A stretch of 25,019 bases of DNA from positions 1-25,019 of the forward strand of contig JBELEM010000025.1 of assembly GCA_042093735.1 (NCBI GenBank), in the 5' to 3' direction. Positions 1-7,798 of this stretch are shown piece by piece. This stretch comes from Hellea sp042093735 (GTDB lineage: Bacteria > Pseudomonadota > Alphaproteobacteria > Caulobacterales > Maricaulaceae). Position numbers and translations under genes: made by a program. The stretch's first letter is position 1, and every line of letters starts with the position of its first letter. The notes below the pieces were generated by a model, which saw nothing but the letters and a program-made list of their open reading frames with translations, was not told the origin of the DNA and did not search any database.

Positions 1-562
1 CAGGCCAGCTCATAAGAGTACCATCTAAACCACCGCGGGCTGCATATTCCCATTCAGCCTCAGTCGGTATCCTACCACCAATCCATGAAGCGTATGCTTT
101 TGCATCATCAAAGGTAATATGGACAACAGGTTCATGAAGTTTAAAACTGGCCTTTTTTAAACCATGGGGGTGTTTCCAATTTGCACCAACTTCATAACTC
201 CACCAATTGTTAGATCCAATGTCTTCGGGAGCAATAAAAACAGCGGAGCCTGGATTTACGTTAACACCCGTTTCAATACCCCACCCAGTTTCAGCTTTAG
301 ATATATAACCAGTCTCTTTAACAAATGTATTAAATTCATAATTTGATATTTCATGCGACCAAATTTCAAAAGGTTCTACGCAAACCTCCACGACTGGCCC
401 CTCTTCCTTATATATCGTGGACTCCCCCATACTGAAGCATCCTCCCTCAAGTTTAACCCAATCACTTTTAGTAGTTCTCGGGCTCTCCGTGTATTGATAA
501 ACTCCGTTGCATCCGAGAACGGAAAAACAAATAATAGGAAGGAACCTTTTTCTCAATTTCAT
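1..562 (-). CDS. Formylglycine-generating-enzyme (SUMF1/FGE-sulfatase) domain lipoprotein, 3' end outside window
   Basis: I read this frame directly from the reverse strand; it stays open from an ATG at 562 to the window edge (187 codons). The N-terminus has a basic stretch, a hydrophobic segment and a lipobox-like V-L-G-C with Cys18, so export and lipid anchoring are likely. The SUMF1/FGE fold is shown by GGCFSMG near residue 40, a segment HEISNYEFNTFV, WWSYEVGANWKHPHG, and the signature HEPVVHITFDDAKAYASWIG followed by RIPTEAEWEYAARGG. Family members either convert a sulfatase cysteine to formylglycine or serve other roles in surface proteins. The C-terminal cysteine pair that marks true FGE activity lies outside the window, so catalysis cannot be judged. 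It starts two bases after the sulfotransferase stop, so the two are probably translationally coupled. Confidence 0.85.
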   Translation of the reverse strand, partial: MKLRKRFLPIICFSVLGCNGVYQYTESPRTTKSDWVKLEGGCFSMGESTIYKEEGPVVEVCVEPFEIWSHEISNYEFNTFVKETGYISKAETGWGIETGVNVNPGSAVFIAPEDIGSNNWWSYEVGANWKHPHGLKKASFKLHEPVVHITFDDAKAYASWIGGRIPTEAEWEYAARGGLDGTLMSWP

Positions 563-564
563 CT

Positions 565-1710
565 CTATAGGTACTTTTTTATATAATCTTTAAATTTGTT
601 ACTTATTGATTCACTAGTTAAACCATAATCACTGAGCTTGTAGTTATGTTTTTGACGATTTTCACGCTTATTTGCATTTATCCAGTTTTCCATCATTTCT
701 TTCGTGAGAATATCATCATTTACATGTATAGACTCTAACACTTGGGCACCTATTTTTTCAGGCGCCTCAACTAAATCTAAGTAATTGATGTCAATAAACC
801 TATCATCTGAGATTGAATTCCGGACTTCTATAAAATTGTTTAACCACTCAGAAAGACGATCCAACCAATAATTACCAATCTCAAAATCTGAAATAGCATC
901 AGTGTTCATTTTATAAAGGGCTGACTCCATACTGCAATAAGATGGAACCGTAGAAACAGGGTCGCGATGTGTCATTATTATTTTAGCCATAGGAAAATAC
1001 TTAACAACAGTACCCAATGACATTAAATGACCTGGCGTTTTAAGAATCCAACTTTTATTTTTACGGCTCGAGTCTTGCCACTGCAAAGATTGTAATATTT
1101 CTATTAGGTCAGAATAAGACTTACCTGGGTTTTGCTTAGTCAACCAATTTGCATAATTAGGCACAAAGTATGTACTCTCCAGCATTGAGCTAGAAAAGAG
1201 CTGTCCAAGAATGATTACCTCCTCATCTGCTTGCTCAATATCCATTGGGTGAATTGACATTAATTCGGGGATTTTTTTTAGCATAAATTTTAAAATATCT
1301 TTAGCAATATCTTTCCTTGGAGAAGGATCATTATAATCTTCATTTTCTAGTGGTGTGTAGTTTTGAGCCTCATACCACTTTATAGCAGTCAGTTCTGGTG
1401 CAGATGCCAGCATACGATGCAACATAGTACTACCTGTCCTGGGCAGACCAGTCAGTACCGCCTTAATATCAACAGTCTCATCAAGTATTTCGGGATTCAT
1501 TTTTATGAGATTCTTATGCCGCAGCCTATTAATAAGTGCACCAGTAATCATTTGCTCGGCACCATAATAGCCCTCACTCGACAGTTTGGCTTGACTGTTG
1601 AGTGATTCAATAAAGACGTCGATATTTGGAAAAAACCATTCATCCCCAAAGTCACTTAAACCCGTAACTTGTTCAGCCTTTTTAATAAGATACTCTTTTT
1701 CAGGGACCAT
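565..1710 (-). CDS. Sulfotransferase family protein (PAPS-dependent, Sulfotransfer_3 type)
   Basis: The predicted cytoplasmic protein of 381 residues would transfer sulfate from PAPS to a hydroxyl or amine acceptor. The 5'-phosphosulfate loop is TGLPRTGSTM at residues 87-96, followed by LHRMLASAPE. The 3'-phosphate-binding segment is seen in IIMTHRDPVSTVPSYCSM, preceded by WILKTPGHLMSLGTVVKYFP. This layout is typical of the bacterial Sulfotransfer_3 group, which often sits beside lipid or sterol genes. I place the start at the ATG at 1710; an in-frame TTG at 1722 would add four residues but no ribosome-binding site supports it. An operator-like half-site (1723-1728) lies 13 bases upstream of the ATG. 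The gene leads a two-gene unit with the FGE-like lipoprotein. The acceptor substrate is unknown. Confidence 0.88.
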   Translation of the reverse strand: MVPEKEYLIKKAEQVTGLSDFGDEWFFPNIDVFIESLNSQAKLSSEGYYGAEQMITGALINRLRHKNLIKMNPEILDETVDIKAVLTGLPRTGSTMLHRMLASAPELTAIKWYEAQNYTPLENEDYNDPSPRKDIAKDILKFMLKKIPELMSIHPMDIEQADEEVIILGQLFSSSMLESTYFVPNYANWLTKQNPGKSYSDLIEILQSLQWQDSSRKNKSWILKTPGHLMSLGTVVKYFPMAKIIMTHRDPVSTVPSYCSMESALYKMNTDAISDFEIGNYWLDRLSEWLNNFIEVRNSISDDRFIDINYLDLVEAPEKIGAQVLESIHVNDDILTKEMMENWINANKRENRQKHNYKLSDYGLTSESISNKFKDYIKKYL

Positions 1711-1722
1711 AATCTTAACCAA

Positions 1723-1752
1723 TTCGTTTTAAAATCATCTTATTACTACGAA
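1723..1752. promoter_or_regulatory. Operator-like inverted repeat, site 1 (TTCGTT-N18-TACGAA)
   Basis: Half-sites TTCGTT (1723-1728) and TACGAA (1747-1752) are inverted with an 18-base spacer. The left half lies just upstream of the sulfotransferase ATG (1710). Half-sites and spacing match the other pairs in this window. Operator function is inferred. Confidence 0.5.
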
Positions 1753-1784
1753 TCCTCAACAGTTTTGAAAGATTTTATTTCATA

Positions 1785-1814
1785 TTCGTAAAAAATTAAG
1801 CTAAACTATACGCA
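1785..1814. promoter_or_regulatory. Operator-like inverted repeat, site 2 (TTCGTA-N18-TACGCA)
   Basis: Half-sites TTCGTA (1785-1790) and TACGCA (1809-1814) have the same 18-base spacer as the other pairs. The last base of the right half is the A of the SDR start codon at 1814, so a protein bound here would cover the start of the gene. No clear Shine-Dalgarno sequence is visible, so a leaderless or very short leader transcript is possible. Confidence 0.55.
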
Positions 1815-2593
1815 TGTTACTTCAAGATAAAGTTATTGTAATAAGTGGTGTTGGAGCTGGCATGGGAAGAAGAATGGCGAAATTAGCTTCTGATGAAGGA
1901 GCTAAGGTAGGTCTCGCTTCAAGAAATATAGAATACATAAAAGCAATAGCAAAAGAAATAATAGACCAGGGTGGGGAAGCATTCGCTTATCCAACTGATG
2001 TTACGCTCAGCGAAGATTGTCATAAATTAGCAAAGAAAGTTAAAGAAAAATATGGACGTATCGATGGACTAATTAATAGTGCCTACCAGCATGGAGATTG
2101 GGCAACGACTGATATTGCTGATACAGACAACTGGGCTGATACTTATAATGTTAACTGCATTGGCGCACTCAGGATGGCGCAGGCGGTGCTTCCATACATG
2201 AAATCTAATAGTGGTGGTGCAATCGTTAATGTTTCCACCATGACTACTGTCAATCCATTTCCTGGTGAAGCCTCATATGCGGCAAGTAAGGGAGGGTTAA
2301 ACGCATTAACTAGGCACATGGCAAAGGACTTCGGTCGTTTTGGAATACGTGTCAACTCATGCAGAATGGGTTGGATAGGCGGTGCCCCAGTTTATGGATA
2401 TATAGATACTCAAGTAAATAATGGGAGGAAGCGCGAGGATGTCATAAACGAGATAACTGATAGAATTCCTATAGGGATTATTCCACCGGAGGAGGATTGC
2501 GCCAAGGCTGTTCTCTATTTTGTGTCTGATTATGCCAAAGTCGTAACAGGGGCAACCCTAGACGTTAATGGTGGCCAATATATGGCGCCATAA
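1814..2593 (+). CDS. Short-chain dehydrogenase/reductase (classical SDR)
   Basis: This 259-residue NAD(P)-dependent oxidoreductase has classical SDR length and order. The Rossmann glycine motif is GVGAGMG at residues 12-18. The structural NNAG motif is replaced by N-S-A-Y (88-91). The catalytic residues are Ser141, Tyr155 and Lys159 (YAASK). The C-terminus ends in GATLDVNGGQYMAP, the usual end of FabG-like SDRs. It probably oxidises or reduces a hydroxyl/keto group on the island's substrate. Its stop overlaps the ATG of the DUF1214 gene by one base (TAATG), so the two are translationally coupled. It is the first gene of a four-gene plus-strand unit. The exact substrate cannot be inferred. Confidence 0.92.
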   Translation: MLLQDKVIVISGVGAGMGRRMAKLASDEGAKVGLASRNIEYIKAIAKEIIDQGGEAFAYPTDVTLSEDCHKLAKKVKEKYGRIDGLINSAYQHGDWATTDIADTDNWADTYNVNCIGALRMAQAVLPYMKSNSGGAIVNVSTMTTVNPFPGEASYAASKGGLNALTRHMAKDFGRFGIRVNSCRMGWIGGAPVYGYIDTQVNNGRKREDVINEITDRIPIGIIPPEEDCAKAVLYFVSDYAKVVTGATLDVNGGQYMAP

Positions 2594-3654
2594 TGAGTGA
2601 TACAAAAAAATTATGGAAAGAGTTTTGTAATCAATTAGAGATTTCAGGTGAACAAGTTCTGGAATCTAGTCTTGCAACAAATAAATTAGACAAGGCAGAA
2701 GGCATTAGATATCTTACCCGTCTTCTGAGGATAGGCTTAGAAATGCATCTGGAAAATAGTAATCCAGAATTTCCCAGTTTTTATCAAGCCTCTCATGCAA
2801 CTGCTAAGATAGGCGCAGATAATCCTGATAATTTTTATCAGAACGCAACTATTTCAAGTTCTTATAAATATAAAATTTCAGGACGCAAAGGTACAGTTCC
2901 GATCCTTAGCTTTGGTACAAAAGCTAATAGATACGCCATGGACGGCACCATGGCATCAACTGGCGAACTCGACATAAGAGATGTTGATTGTAAGAGTGAT
3001 GGATCTTTTGAGATTATAGCAAGTAAAGATAAGGTTGATGGGAATTGGCTACCATTAGAAGATGACTCCACCATATTAATTGTAAGGCAAACTTTTTTTG
3101 ATCGTACAAAAGAAGAGATAGCCAAAGTAGAAATTAATACAATTGATAAACTTAATAAACCTGACCCAATCAGTTTAAAGGAGGTATCAGAGTCACTATC
3201 AAACGTCTCAAAGTTTATAAAAGGTACATCTAGTGTATTTTTAGATTGGTCATTACTATTTAAAGAGCAACATAAAAATAGTCTAAGTACGACTGAACAA
3301 TCTATGTTTTCAAAAGCTGGTGGTGACCCAATGATTTATTATCTTCACGGTTGGTGGGAACTTAATGACAATCAAGCTTTAAAAATATCTTGTAGCATAC
3401 CAGATTGTATTGGCTGGAATTTTCAAATAAATAACATTTGGATGGAAAGCCTTGATTACAGAAATCATAATATTCATACAAATAATTTACTAGCAGAAAA
3501 AAATACCGATGGCAGTGTTACTATAATAATTTCAAAAAAACCTCAGAAAGGTAATTGGCTTGACACAGCAGCGCATAAACAAGGTACAATGCTATGGCGC
3601 TGGACAGGAGCGAAAAACCATCCCTTACCAAAAGTGGAGATTATAAATGTATGA
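2593..3654 (+). CDS. DUF1214 domain-containing protein with two-fold internal repeat
   Basis: A 353-residue protein, predicted soluble, with no signal peptide. The C-terminal part carries the features I associate with DUF1214: GWNFQINNIW at 274-283, ESLDYRN, DGSVTIIISK at 306-315, GNWLDTA at 320-326 and GTMLWRW at 331-337. The central part holds a related copy, DGSFEIIASK at 136-145 and GNWL at 150-153. The two copies align without gaps at an offset of 170 residues, so the protein looks internally duplicated. The biochemical role of this family is not established. Its coupling to an SDR upstream and to NTF2-like and SRPBCC proteins downstream suggests a part in lipid or ring catabolism. The next gene starts eight bases before its stop. 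Confidence 0.8.
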   Translation: MSDTKKLWKEFCNQLEISGEQVLESSLATNKLDKAEGIRYLTRLLRIGLEMHLENSNPEFPSFYQASHATAKIGADNPDNFYQNATISSSYKYKISGRKGTVPILSFGTKANRYAMDGTMASTGELDIRDVDCKSDGSFEIIASKDKVDGNWLPLEDDSTILIVRQTFFDRTKEEIAKVEINTIDKLNKPDPISLKEVSESLSNVSKFIKGTSSVFLDWSLLFKEQHKNSLSTTEQSMFSKAGGDPMIYYLHGWWELNDNQALKISCSIPDCIGWNFQINNIWMESLDYRNHNIHTNNLLAEKNTDGSVTIIISKKPQKGNWLDTAAHKQGTMLWRWTGAKNHPLPKVEIINV

Positions 3655-4117
3655 ATTGGAATTACGAATCCAAAACCTTGAGTCAGAGAGTGAAATAAGA
3701 AAATTGAAAGCTCGCTATCTAAATGCATGTGACGCTAAAAATGTTGAAGCAATACGTGATTGCTTTACTTCTGATGCAGAAATTCAATTTCCCCCACTTG
3801 GTAGTTTTGACTTAGATGGATTAATCAATATATTCCAAGAAGTTGCGGCAAATTCACCAATATATGATGTACATCATGGGCATAACGGTGAAATTGAAAT
3901 CGAGGGCTCTACTGCAAGTGGTAAATGGAATCTTGGGTTTGCAACTTATGATCCACGAAATAAAAACTTCCGTATGATGAGTAGTATATATGAAGATCGT
4001 TATAGAAAAACAGATAACGGTTGGCGGATTTGCTTTACTAAATCAACTCCCAGAACAATAGTTGACGGCTGCCTTCAAGAGGATGGGTTAATTATAAAAT
4101 GGAATGAAGATGCATAA
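3647..4117 (+). CDS. NTF2-like / SnoaL-like domain protein
   Basis: A 156-residue protein whose sequence fits the SnoaL-like branch of the NTF2-like fold: an N-terminal helix (EIRKLKARYLNACDAKNVEA), then DCFTSDAEIQF, a histidine-rich strand YDVHHGHNGEIEIEG, and the closing strands YEDRYRKTDNGWRICF. Family members include ketosteroid-isomerase-type enzymes, polyketide cyclases, small dehydratases and non-catalytic binding proteins. The histidines near residue 75 could be catalytic, but this is not certain. It overlaps the end of the DUF1214 gene by eight bases, which ties it to the same transcript. A second NTF2-like protein is encoded on the opposite strand at 4608-5057. Confidence 0.8.
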   Translation: MYELELRIQNLESESEIRKLKARYLNACDAKNVEAIRDCFTSDAEIQFPPLGSFDLDGLINIFQEVAANSPIYDVHHGHNGEIEIEGSTASGKWNLGFATYDPRNKNFRMMSSIYEDRYRKTDNGWRICFTKSTPRTIVDGCLQEDGLIIKWNEDA

Positions 4118-4126
4118 GGAATAAAA

Positions 4127-4615
4127 ATGGATAATAGCTTAAATTATATAGACCCTGATGCCATAGTTGTCTCCAAAACTGTCGAAATAAATGCTCCTGC
4201 TAGTTTAGTATGGAAAGTTTTACTTGATATGGAAAACTATAACAAATGGAACCCATTTTGTGTTGAATGTGAATCAACATTGGAAATGGGCGCGGCGGTA
4301 AACATGAAGTTAAAGTCATACGTTAATTGCGAACCAACGCATTTTAATAATACTGAGTATGTTTGTGAAATTATCCCTGAAGAAAAGATATCATGGCAAT
4401 TACCTCATCATGAGGCCTGGCCATATCCAGCACGAAGAGATCAATTAATACAAAAATTAAGTAATAACAAAAGTTCTTACTATTCCACAGATCAATTCTT
4501 AGGACCAAATGGTATACATGTTATGAGGTTTGCTGGGCCATGGGTTAAACAGGCGTTTGATGATACAGCAGATGCGCTAAAAATCTATGCTGAAAGCCTT
4601 TATAAGCCTAACTAG
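4127..4615 (+). CDS. SRPBCC (START/polyketide-cyclase-like) domain protein
   Basis: A 162-residue protein of the SRPBCC fold, a deep hydrophobic pocket that binds lipids or aromatic compounds. Visible hallmarks are the opening strand VVSKTVEINAPASLVWKVLL, the segment MENYNKWNPFC, and the C-terminal helix AFDDTADALKIYAESLYK that closes the pocket. A Shine-Dalgarno-like AAGGA precedes the ATG by a few bases. It is last in the unit SDR, DUF1214, NTF2-like, SRPBCC. A ligand-binding or cyclase/hydratase role is plausible but unproven. Its 3' end overlaps the 3' end of the convergent NTF2-like gene by eight bases, leaving no room for a conventional terminator between them. Confidence 0.82.
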   Translation: MDNSLNYIDPDAIVVSKTVEINAPASLVWKVLLDMENYNKWNPFCVECESTLEMGAAVNMKLKSYVNCEPTHFNNTEYVCEIIPEEKISWQLPHHEAWPYPARRDQLIQKLSNNKSSYYSTDQFLGPNGIHVMRFAGPWVKQAFDDTADALKIYAESLYKPN

Positions 4616-5057
4616 TAATTGGCACAAAATCCTCAGGCACATTATGAAAGTAACTAAGGGATTCGTATCTTGAAGTAATTTTCCAACTACCGTCAATTTT
4701 AACTAATTTATCAAAATACCAAAGACCCACAAAAAAAGTATGCGGGTTTTTATTTCGTTCTATAACCATTGGATTAAATAGCATGGTTTTTGACTGAGCA
4801 GTTAAACCGCTAACCGAAATCTTTGGTAAGCCCATCATATGTTGCATTGACGAAAAAGGCTTGAGGGCTTTCTGAAGATAAATTTTGATCTCTTTTAAGT
4901 TTCCCTGGATACCCCCAGCTTCGGTAAAATCGATAATAGCATTATCAGTGAAAATCTTATCCAGCAAATCCCATTCACGTGTATCTATAGCCTCGCAGTA
5001 AGATACAAGGATATCTTGTATTTCTAAACGGTCAGATATTTCCTGAAGATTATACAT
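4608..5057 (-). CDS. NTF2-like / SnoaL-like domain protein
   Basis: A 149-residue protein of the SnoaL_4-type NTF2-like fold. Evidence is the N-terminal RLEIQDILVSYCEAIDTREW, the strand IFTDNAIIDFTEAGG, the central helix KIYLQKALKPFSSMQHMMGLP, and the closing KLVKIDGSWKITSRYESLSY. This pattern (helix, D-x-A-x-x-D-F, a central M-Q-H-M, then G-x-W-K-I) is common in NTF2-like proteins near aromatic- and steroid-degradation genes. It lies 11 bases after the stop of an Lrp/AsnC regulator on the same strand, so it is probably the third gene of a regulator-led transcript. Substrate or partner is unknown. It converges on, and overlaps, the SRPBCC gene. Confidence 0.8.
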   Translation of the reverse strand: MYNLQEISDRLEIQDILVSYCEAIDTREWDLLDKIFTDNAIIDFTEAGGIQGNLKEIKIYLQKALKPFSSMQHMMGLPKISVSGLTAQSKTMLFNPMVIERNKNPHTFFVGLWYFDKLVKIDGSWKITSRYESLSYFHNVPEDFVPITS

Positions 5058-5068
5058 TATCAGTAATT

Positions 5069-5551
5069 CTAAAGTTTCTCTAATTGTGGTGTAACAATCT
5101 TTGCCACTCTATTGTCATATTTGATAACATCTACAACAACAGAAGTCTCGACTAAACGAACTCCTTCAAAATCTAATATCTTATTACTAGCTACCTGATG
5201 AACCTCAGAGAGACCTTCAAACAATCCTATTGCCAATATGTCAAAACGACCTAATAAAATTATCACACCATTAATTTCCGGAAGTTTAGCTATTCTTTCT
5301 GCTACCTTCTTAATTGAATTCTGCTCAGCATGTATACCTATGTATGCGAGTTGGGGTGTATCCAGATTTGACATGTTGGTGACCGCCGTAAAACGAATAT
5401 AATTTTCGTCTTCCAACCTTTTCACGCGTGAGCGAATGGTACCTTCAGTAAAACCAAGTTGAGTAGCTATTTTCCGGTTTGAAAGACGTGCATCAGTGGA
5501 TAATAACTGGATTATTTTCTGGTCTAGGTCATCAATTTTATAATTTATCAT
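5069..5551 (-). CDS. Lrp/AsnC family transcriptional regulator (second of a tandem pair)
   Basis: A 160-residue Lrp/AsnC-type regulator. The N-terminal winged helix-turn-helix is IDDLDQKIIQLLSTDARLSN (6-25) with recognition region QLGFTEGTIRSRVKRLE. The C-terminal RAM/AsnC ligand-binding domain covers about residues 65-150 and includes the G-R-F-D-I-L-A loop. Such proteins assemble as dimers to octamers and answer small ligands, often amino acids but also other metabolites. It begins nine bases after the stop of the upstream Lrp gene, whose stop region includes this gene's AGAGG ribosome-binding site. It shares the end motif V-I-K-Y-D with its neighbour, so the two are paralogues and could form a heteromer. 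It is a candidate controller of the island. Confidence 0.93.
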   Translation of the reverse strand: MINYKIDDLDQKIIQLLSTDARLSNRKIATQLGFTEGTIRSRVKRLEDENYIRFTAVTNMSNLDTPQLAYIGIHAEQNSIKKVAERIAKLPEINGVIILLGRFDILAIGLFEGLSEVHQVASNKILDFEGVRLVETSVVVDVIKYDNRVAKIVTPQLEKL

Positions 5552-5560
5552 TTATGCCTC

Positions 5561-6025
5561 TTAAATGGGTGCCACATCAAAATCATACTTAATAATATCA
5601 ACAGCAAAGCTGGGATCTAGGCTTCTCACACCCTTTATTTGAGATAGTTTATTCAGTAAAAAATCTGACATTTTATCCATACTGGATAATGTTACTAAGA
5701 TTTCTATGTCATGTTTACCAGTTACAAGCTGCACCGAGGCAACCTCCGATAACAAAGCAATGTCTGCGGCCACATCATTTGCACGCCTTCCTTTAACATC
5801 AACACCAATTGGCAATAAAACATTATAATCAAATGCAGAAAAATCTGAAACGGCAACAACCTTCATCGCTTTAGATTGTTCCATGCGTCGTATTCGTGTT
5901 GTAACCATTGAAGTTGTAACGCCTAGTTGATCAGCAATTTTTTGGTTACTGGTTCGTCCATCTTTCTTGAGAATCTTTATTATAGCATTATCTAAGTCAC
6001 TAAATTGGAAATTATTATCAGACAT
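5561..6025 (-). CDS. Lrp/AsnC family transcriptional regulator (first of a tandem pair)
   Basis: A 154-residue Lrp/AsnC regulator. The winged helix-turn-helix reads FSDLDNAIIKILKKDGRTSN followed by QKIADQLGVTTSMVTTRIRRME. The ligand-binding domain follows, with the V-T-G-K-H-D-I-E loop near residue 105 and D-I-I-K-Y-D near the end. It heads a minus-strand unit with a second Lrp paralogue and an NTF2-like protein, and it is divergent from the GMC oxidoreductase across 159 bases. That spacer carries one operator-like pair near the GMC promoter but none close to this gene's start. Whether it binds that motif is untested. Confidence 0.93.
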   Translation of the reverse strand: MSDNNFQFSDLDNAIIKILKKDGRTSNQKIADQLGVTTSMVTTRIRRMEQSKAMKVVAVSDFSAFDYNVLLPIGVDVKGRRANDVAADIALLSEVASVQLVTGKHDIEILVTLSSMDKMSDFLLNKLSQIKGVRSLDPSFAVDIIKYDFDVAPI

Positions 6026-6110
6026 TACATTCCTTATTTTACTTGTTCAAAAACTTCTATAAATGGTAGCCTTAGTTAGCTTATAGATAATAAGTTATAA
6101 AATGCAATAT

Positions 6111-6140
6111 TGCGTATATTTTTGTATCTTTTCCTCTGCA
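6111..6140. promoter_or_regulatory. Operator-like inverted repeat, site 3 (TGCGTA-N18-TCTGCA)
   Basis: TGCGTA (6111-6116) and the weaker TCTGCA (6135-6140) are inverted with an 18-base spacer. The site lies 45 bases upstream of the GMC oxidoreductase ATG at 6185. A further single TGCGTA lies at 6174-6179. Confidence 0.4.
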
Positions 6141-6184
6141 AAAGTATAAATCTAAGTCATGTTTTTCTTAAAATGCGTAATTTA

Positions 6185-7798
6185 ATGATTAAAGAATTTG
6201 ATTATATAATTGTAGGAGCAGGTTCAGCTGGGTGTGTTTTAGCTAATAGACTTAGTAAAAATCCTAATATTAAAGTTGCTTTGGTGGAAGCAGGTGGTGT
6301 TGATATCGACCCATCAATACATATGCCCATTGGGTATGGAAAAACCCTTCATAACCCAAAGCTTTCGTGGAGTCTTAAAACTCAGCCTGAGCCATTAATG
6401 AATGCTCGAATTCTACCATTACCCCGCGGAAAAGTATTAGGTGGTTCAAGTTCAATAAATGGAATGATTTATATTCGTGGACACAAGGAGGATTATAACA
6501 CTTGGGCTAACTTAGGCTGCAATGGATGGGGTTGGAAGGACATTTTACCTTATTTTAAAAAATCAGAAAACTACAAATTAGGTAAAAATAGATATCATGG
6601 AGAAGATGGTCCTTTAGTCGTTTCAGAAATTATTGATAAAAATCCAACTAATGACTCAATTATAAAAGCATTCACAGAATACGGTGTTAAAGAAAATAAA
6701 GACTTTAATGGCGATAGCCAAGAGGGTGTAGGGCATTATGATGTAAATATAAAAGATGGCAAAAGGTGCTCTACTTCAAGCGCTTTTTTGCGACCCGTTA
6801 GAAAAAGAAAAAATCTTTCTATTCTCACTAATACAAATGTAAAAAAAATAATTTTCGAGAACAATCGCGCGAAAAGTTTAATGGTTGATAGTCGAAAAAA
6901 AATTGAAATACTTAAAGCGAATAGAGAAATTATTCTCAGTGCCGGCACCTACAAAACCCCTCAACTATTGCAATTATCGGGTATTGGCCCAGCTAAACTT
7001 CTAAAGTCAGTTGGCATTAAAGTCTTGGTTAATAGTACAGAAGTTGGAAAAAATCTTCAAGATCACTATATGGCGCCAATGGCTTGGTCACTTAAACCTG
7101 GAGTATTCAGTTATAATAGTGAACTAAAAAACTTAAATTTATTAAAAAATATAATAAGATATTATTTTTTTCGAAAAGGCCCAATGACTATACCTGCAGC
7201 ATCAGTAGGGGCATTTATAAAAAGTAATCAAAGCTTAGACCGTCCTGATTTACAATTTCATTGCTTAGCAGTAACCGGTGATCTTTCAGCGGCAAGTAGA
7301 GGAGAAAATGCAGAATTAACTGAGTATTCAGGAGTTACTATAGGTGGAGCTCAGCTACGGCCGGAGTCCCGTGGTTTTGTAAAATGTGCATCAAATAATC
7401 CCTTAGACGATCCTTTGATTGTTCATAATTATCTATCTGCCGAAATGGATAGACATTTAATAATAAAAGCAATGGATGTAAGTAGAGAGCTGGCAAAAAT
7501 GCCAGCACTTTCCAAAATAATTGACAAAGAAAAACTTCCCGGACACCACGTTGTTTCCAATGATGAAAAAATAGAATGGCAATTAAATCTTGGGACAACC
7601 ATGTATCACCCCGTTGGAACCTGTAGAATGGGCAGCGACGACCATGCTGTCGTAGATACGGACCTTCGGGTTAATGGGGTGGATGGCTTACGAGTTATTG
7701 ATGCCTCGATCATGCCAAGACTTATTTCCGGCAATACGAATGCAGCTACCATTGCAATAGCTGAAAAAGGTGCTGACTTAATAACTAGTCAGAAGTAG
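6185..7798 (+). CDS. GMC family oxidoreductase (choline-dehydrogenase-like, FAD-dependent)
   Basis: A 537-residue FAD-dependent alcohol oxidase or dehydrogenase. The N-terminus has the dinucleotide motif YIIVGAGSAGCVLANRLS. GMC signature 1 is seen in PRGKVLGGSSSINGMIYIRG and signature 2 in GTYKTPQLLQLSGIGP. The C-terminus carries the catalytic His/Asn pair in YHPVGTCRMG and SGNTNAATIA. I chose the ATG at 6185 because it puts the FAD motif at the usual distance from the start; an ATG at 6173 and a TTG at 6110 are also in frame. Substrates are usually primary or secondary alcohols. It is a single-gene unit divergent from the Lrp pair, and its stop abuts the stop of the convergent DUF3604 gene. 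No signal peptide is visible. Confidence 0.93.
   Translation: MIKEFDYIIVGAGSAGCVLANRLSKNPNIKVALVEAGGVDIDPSIHMPIGYGKTLHNPKLSWSLKTQPEPLMNARILPLPRGKVLGGSSSINGMIYIRGHKEDYNTWANLGCNGWGWKDILPYFKKSENYKLGKNRYHGEDGPLVVSEIIDKNPTNDSIIKAFTEYGVKENKDFNGDSQEGVGHYDVNIKDGKRCSTSSAFLRPVRKRKNLSILTNTNVKKIIFENNRAKSLMVDSRKKIEILKANREIILSAGTYKTPQLLQLSGIGPAKLLKSVGIKVLVNSTEVGKNLQDHYMAPMAWSLKPGVFSYNSELKNLNLLKNIIRYYFFRKGPMTIPAASVGAFIKSNQSLDRPDLQFHCLAVTGDLSAASRGENAELTEYSGVTIGGAQLRPESRGFVKCASNNPLDDPLIVHNYLSAEMDRHLIIKAMDVSRELAKMPALSKIIDKEKLPGHHVVSNDEKIEWQLNLGTTMYHPVGTCRMGSDDHAVVDTDLRVNGVDGLRVIDASIMPRLISGNTNAATIAIAEKGADLITSQK

Noticed and set aside
164..586. Two small plus-strand reading frames at the left edge
   Set aside because: They are antisense to the FGE-like gene, which has clear family motifs on the minus strand.
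6110..6184. An upstream TTG start for the GMC oxidoreductase
   Set aside because: It would add 25 residues before the FAD motif, lacks a ribosome-binding site and runs through the operator-like site; ATG 6185 fits the family better.
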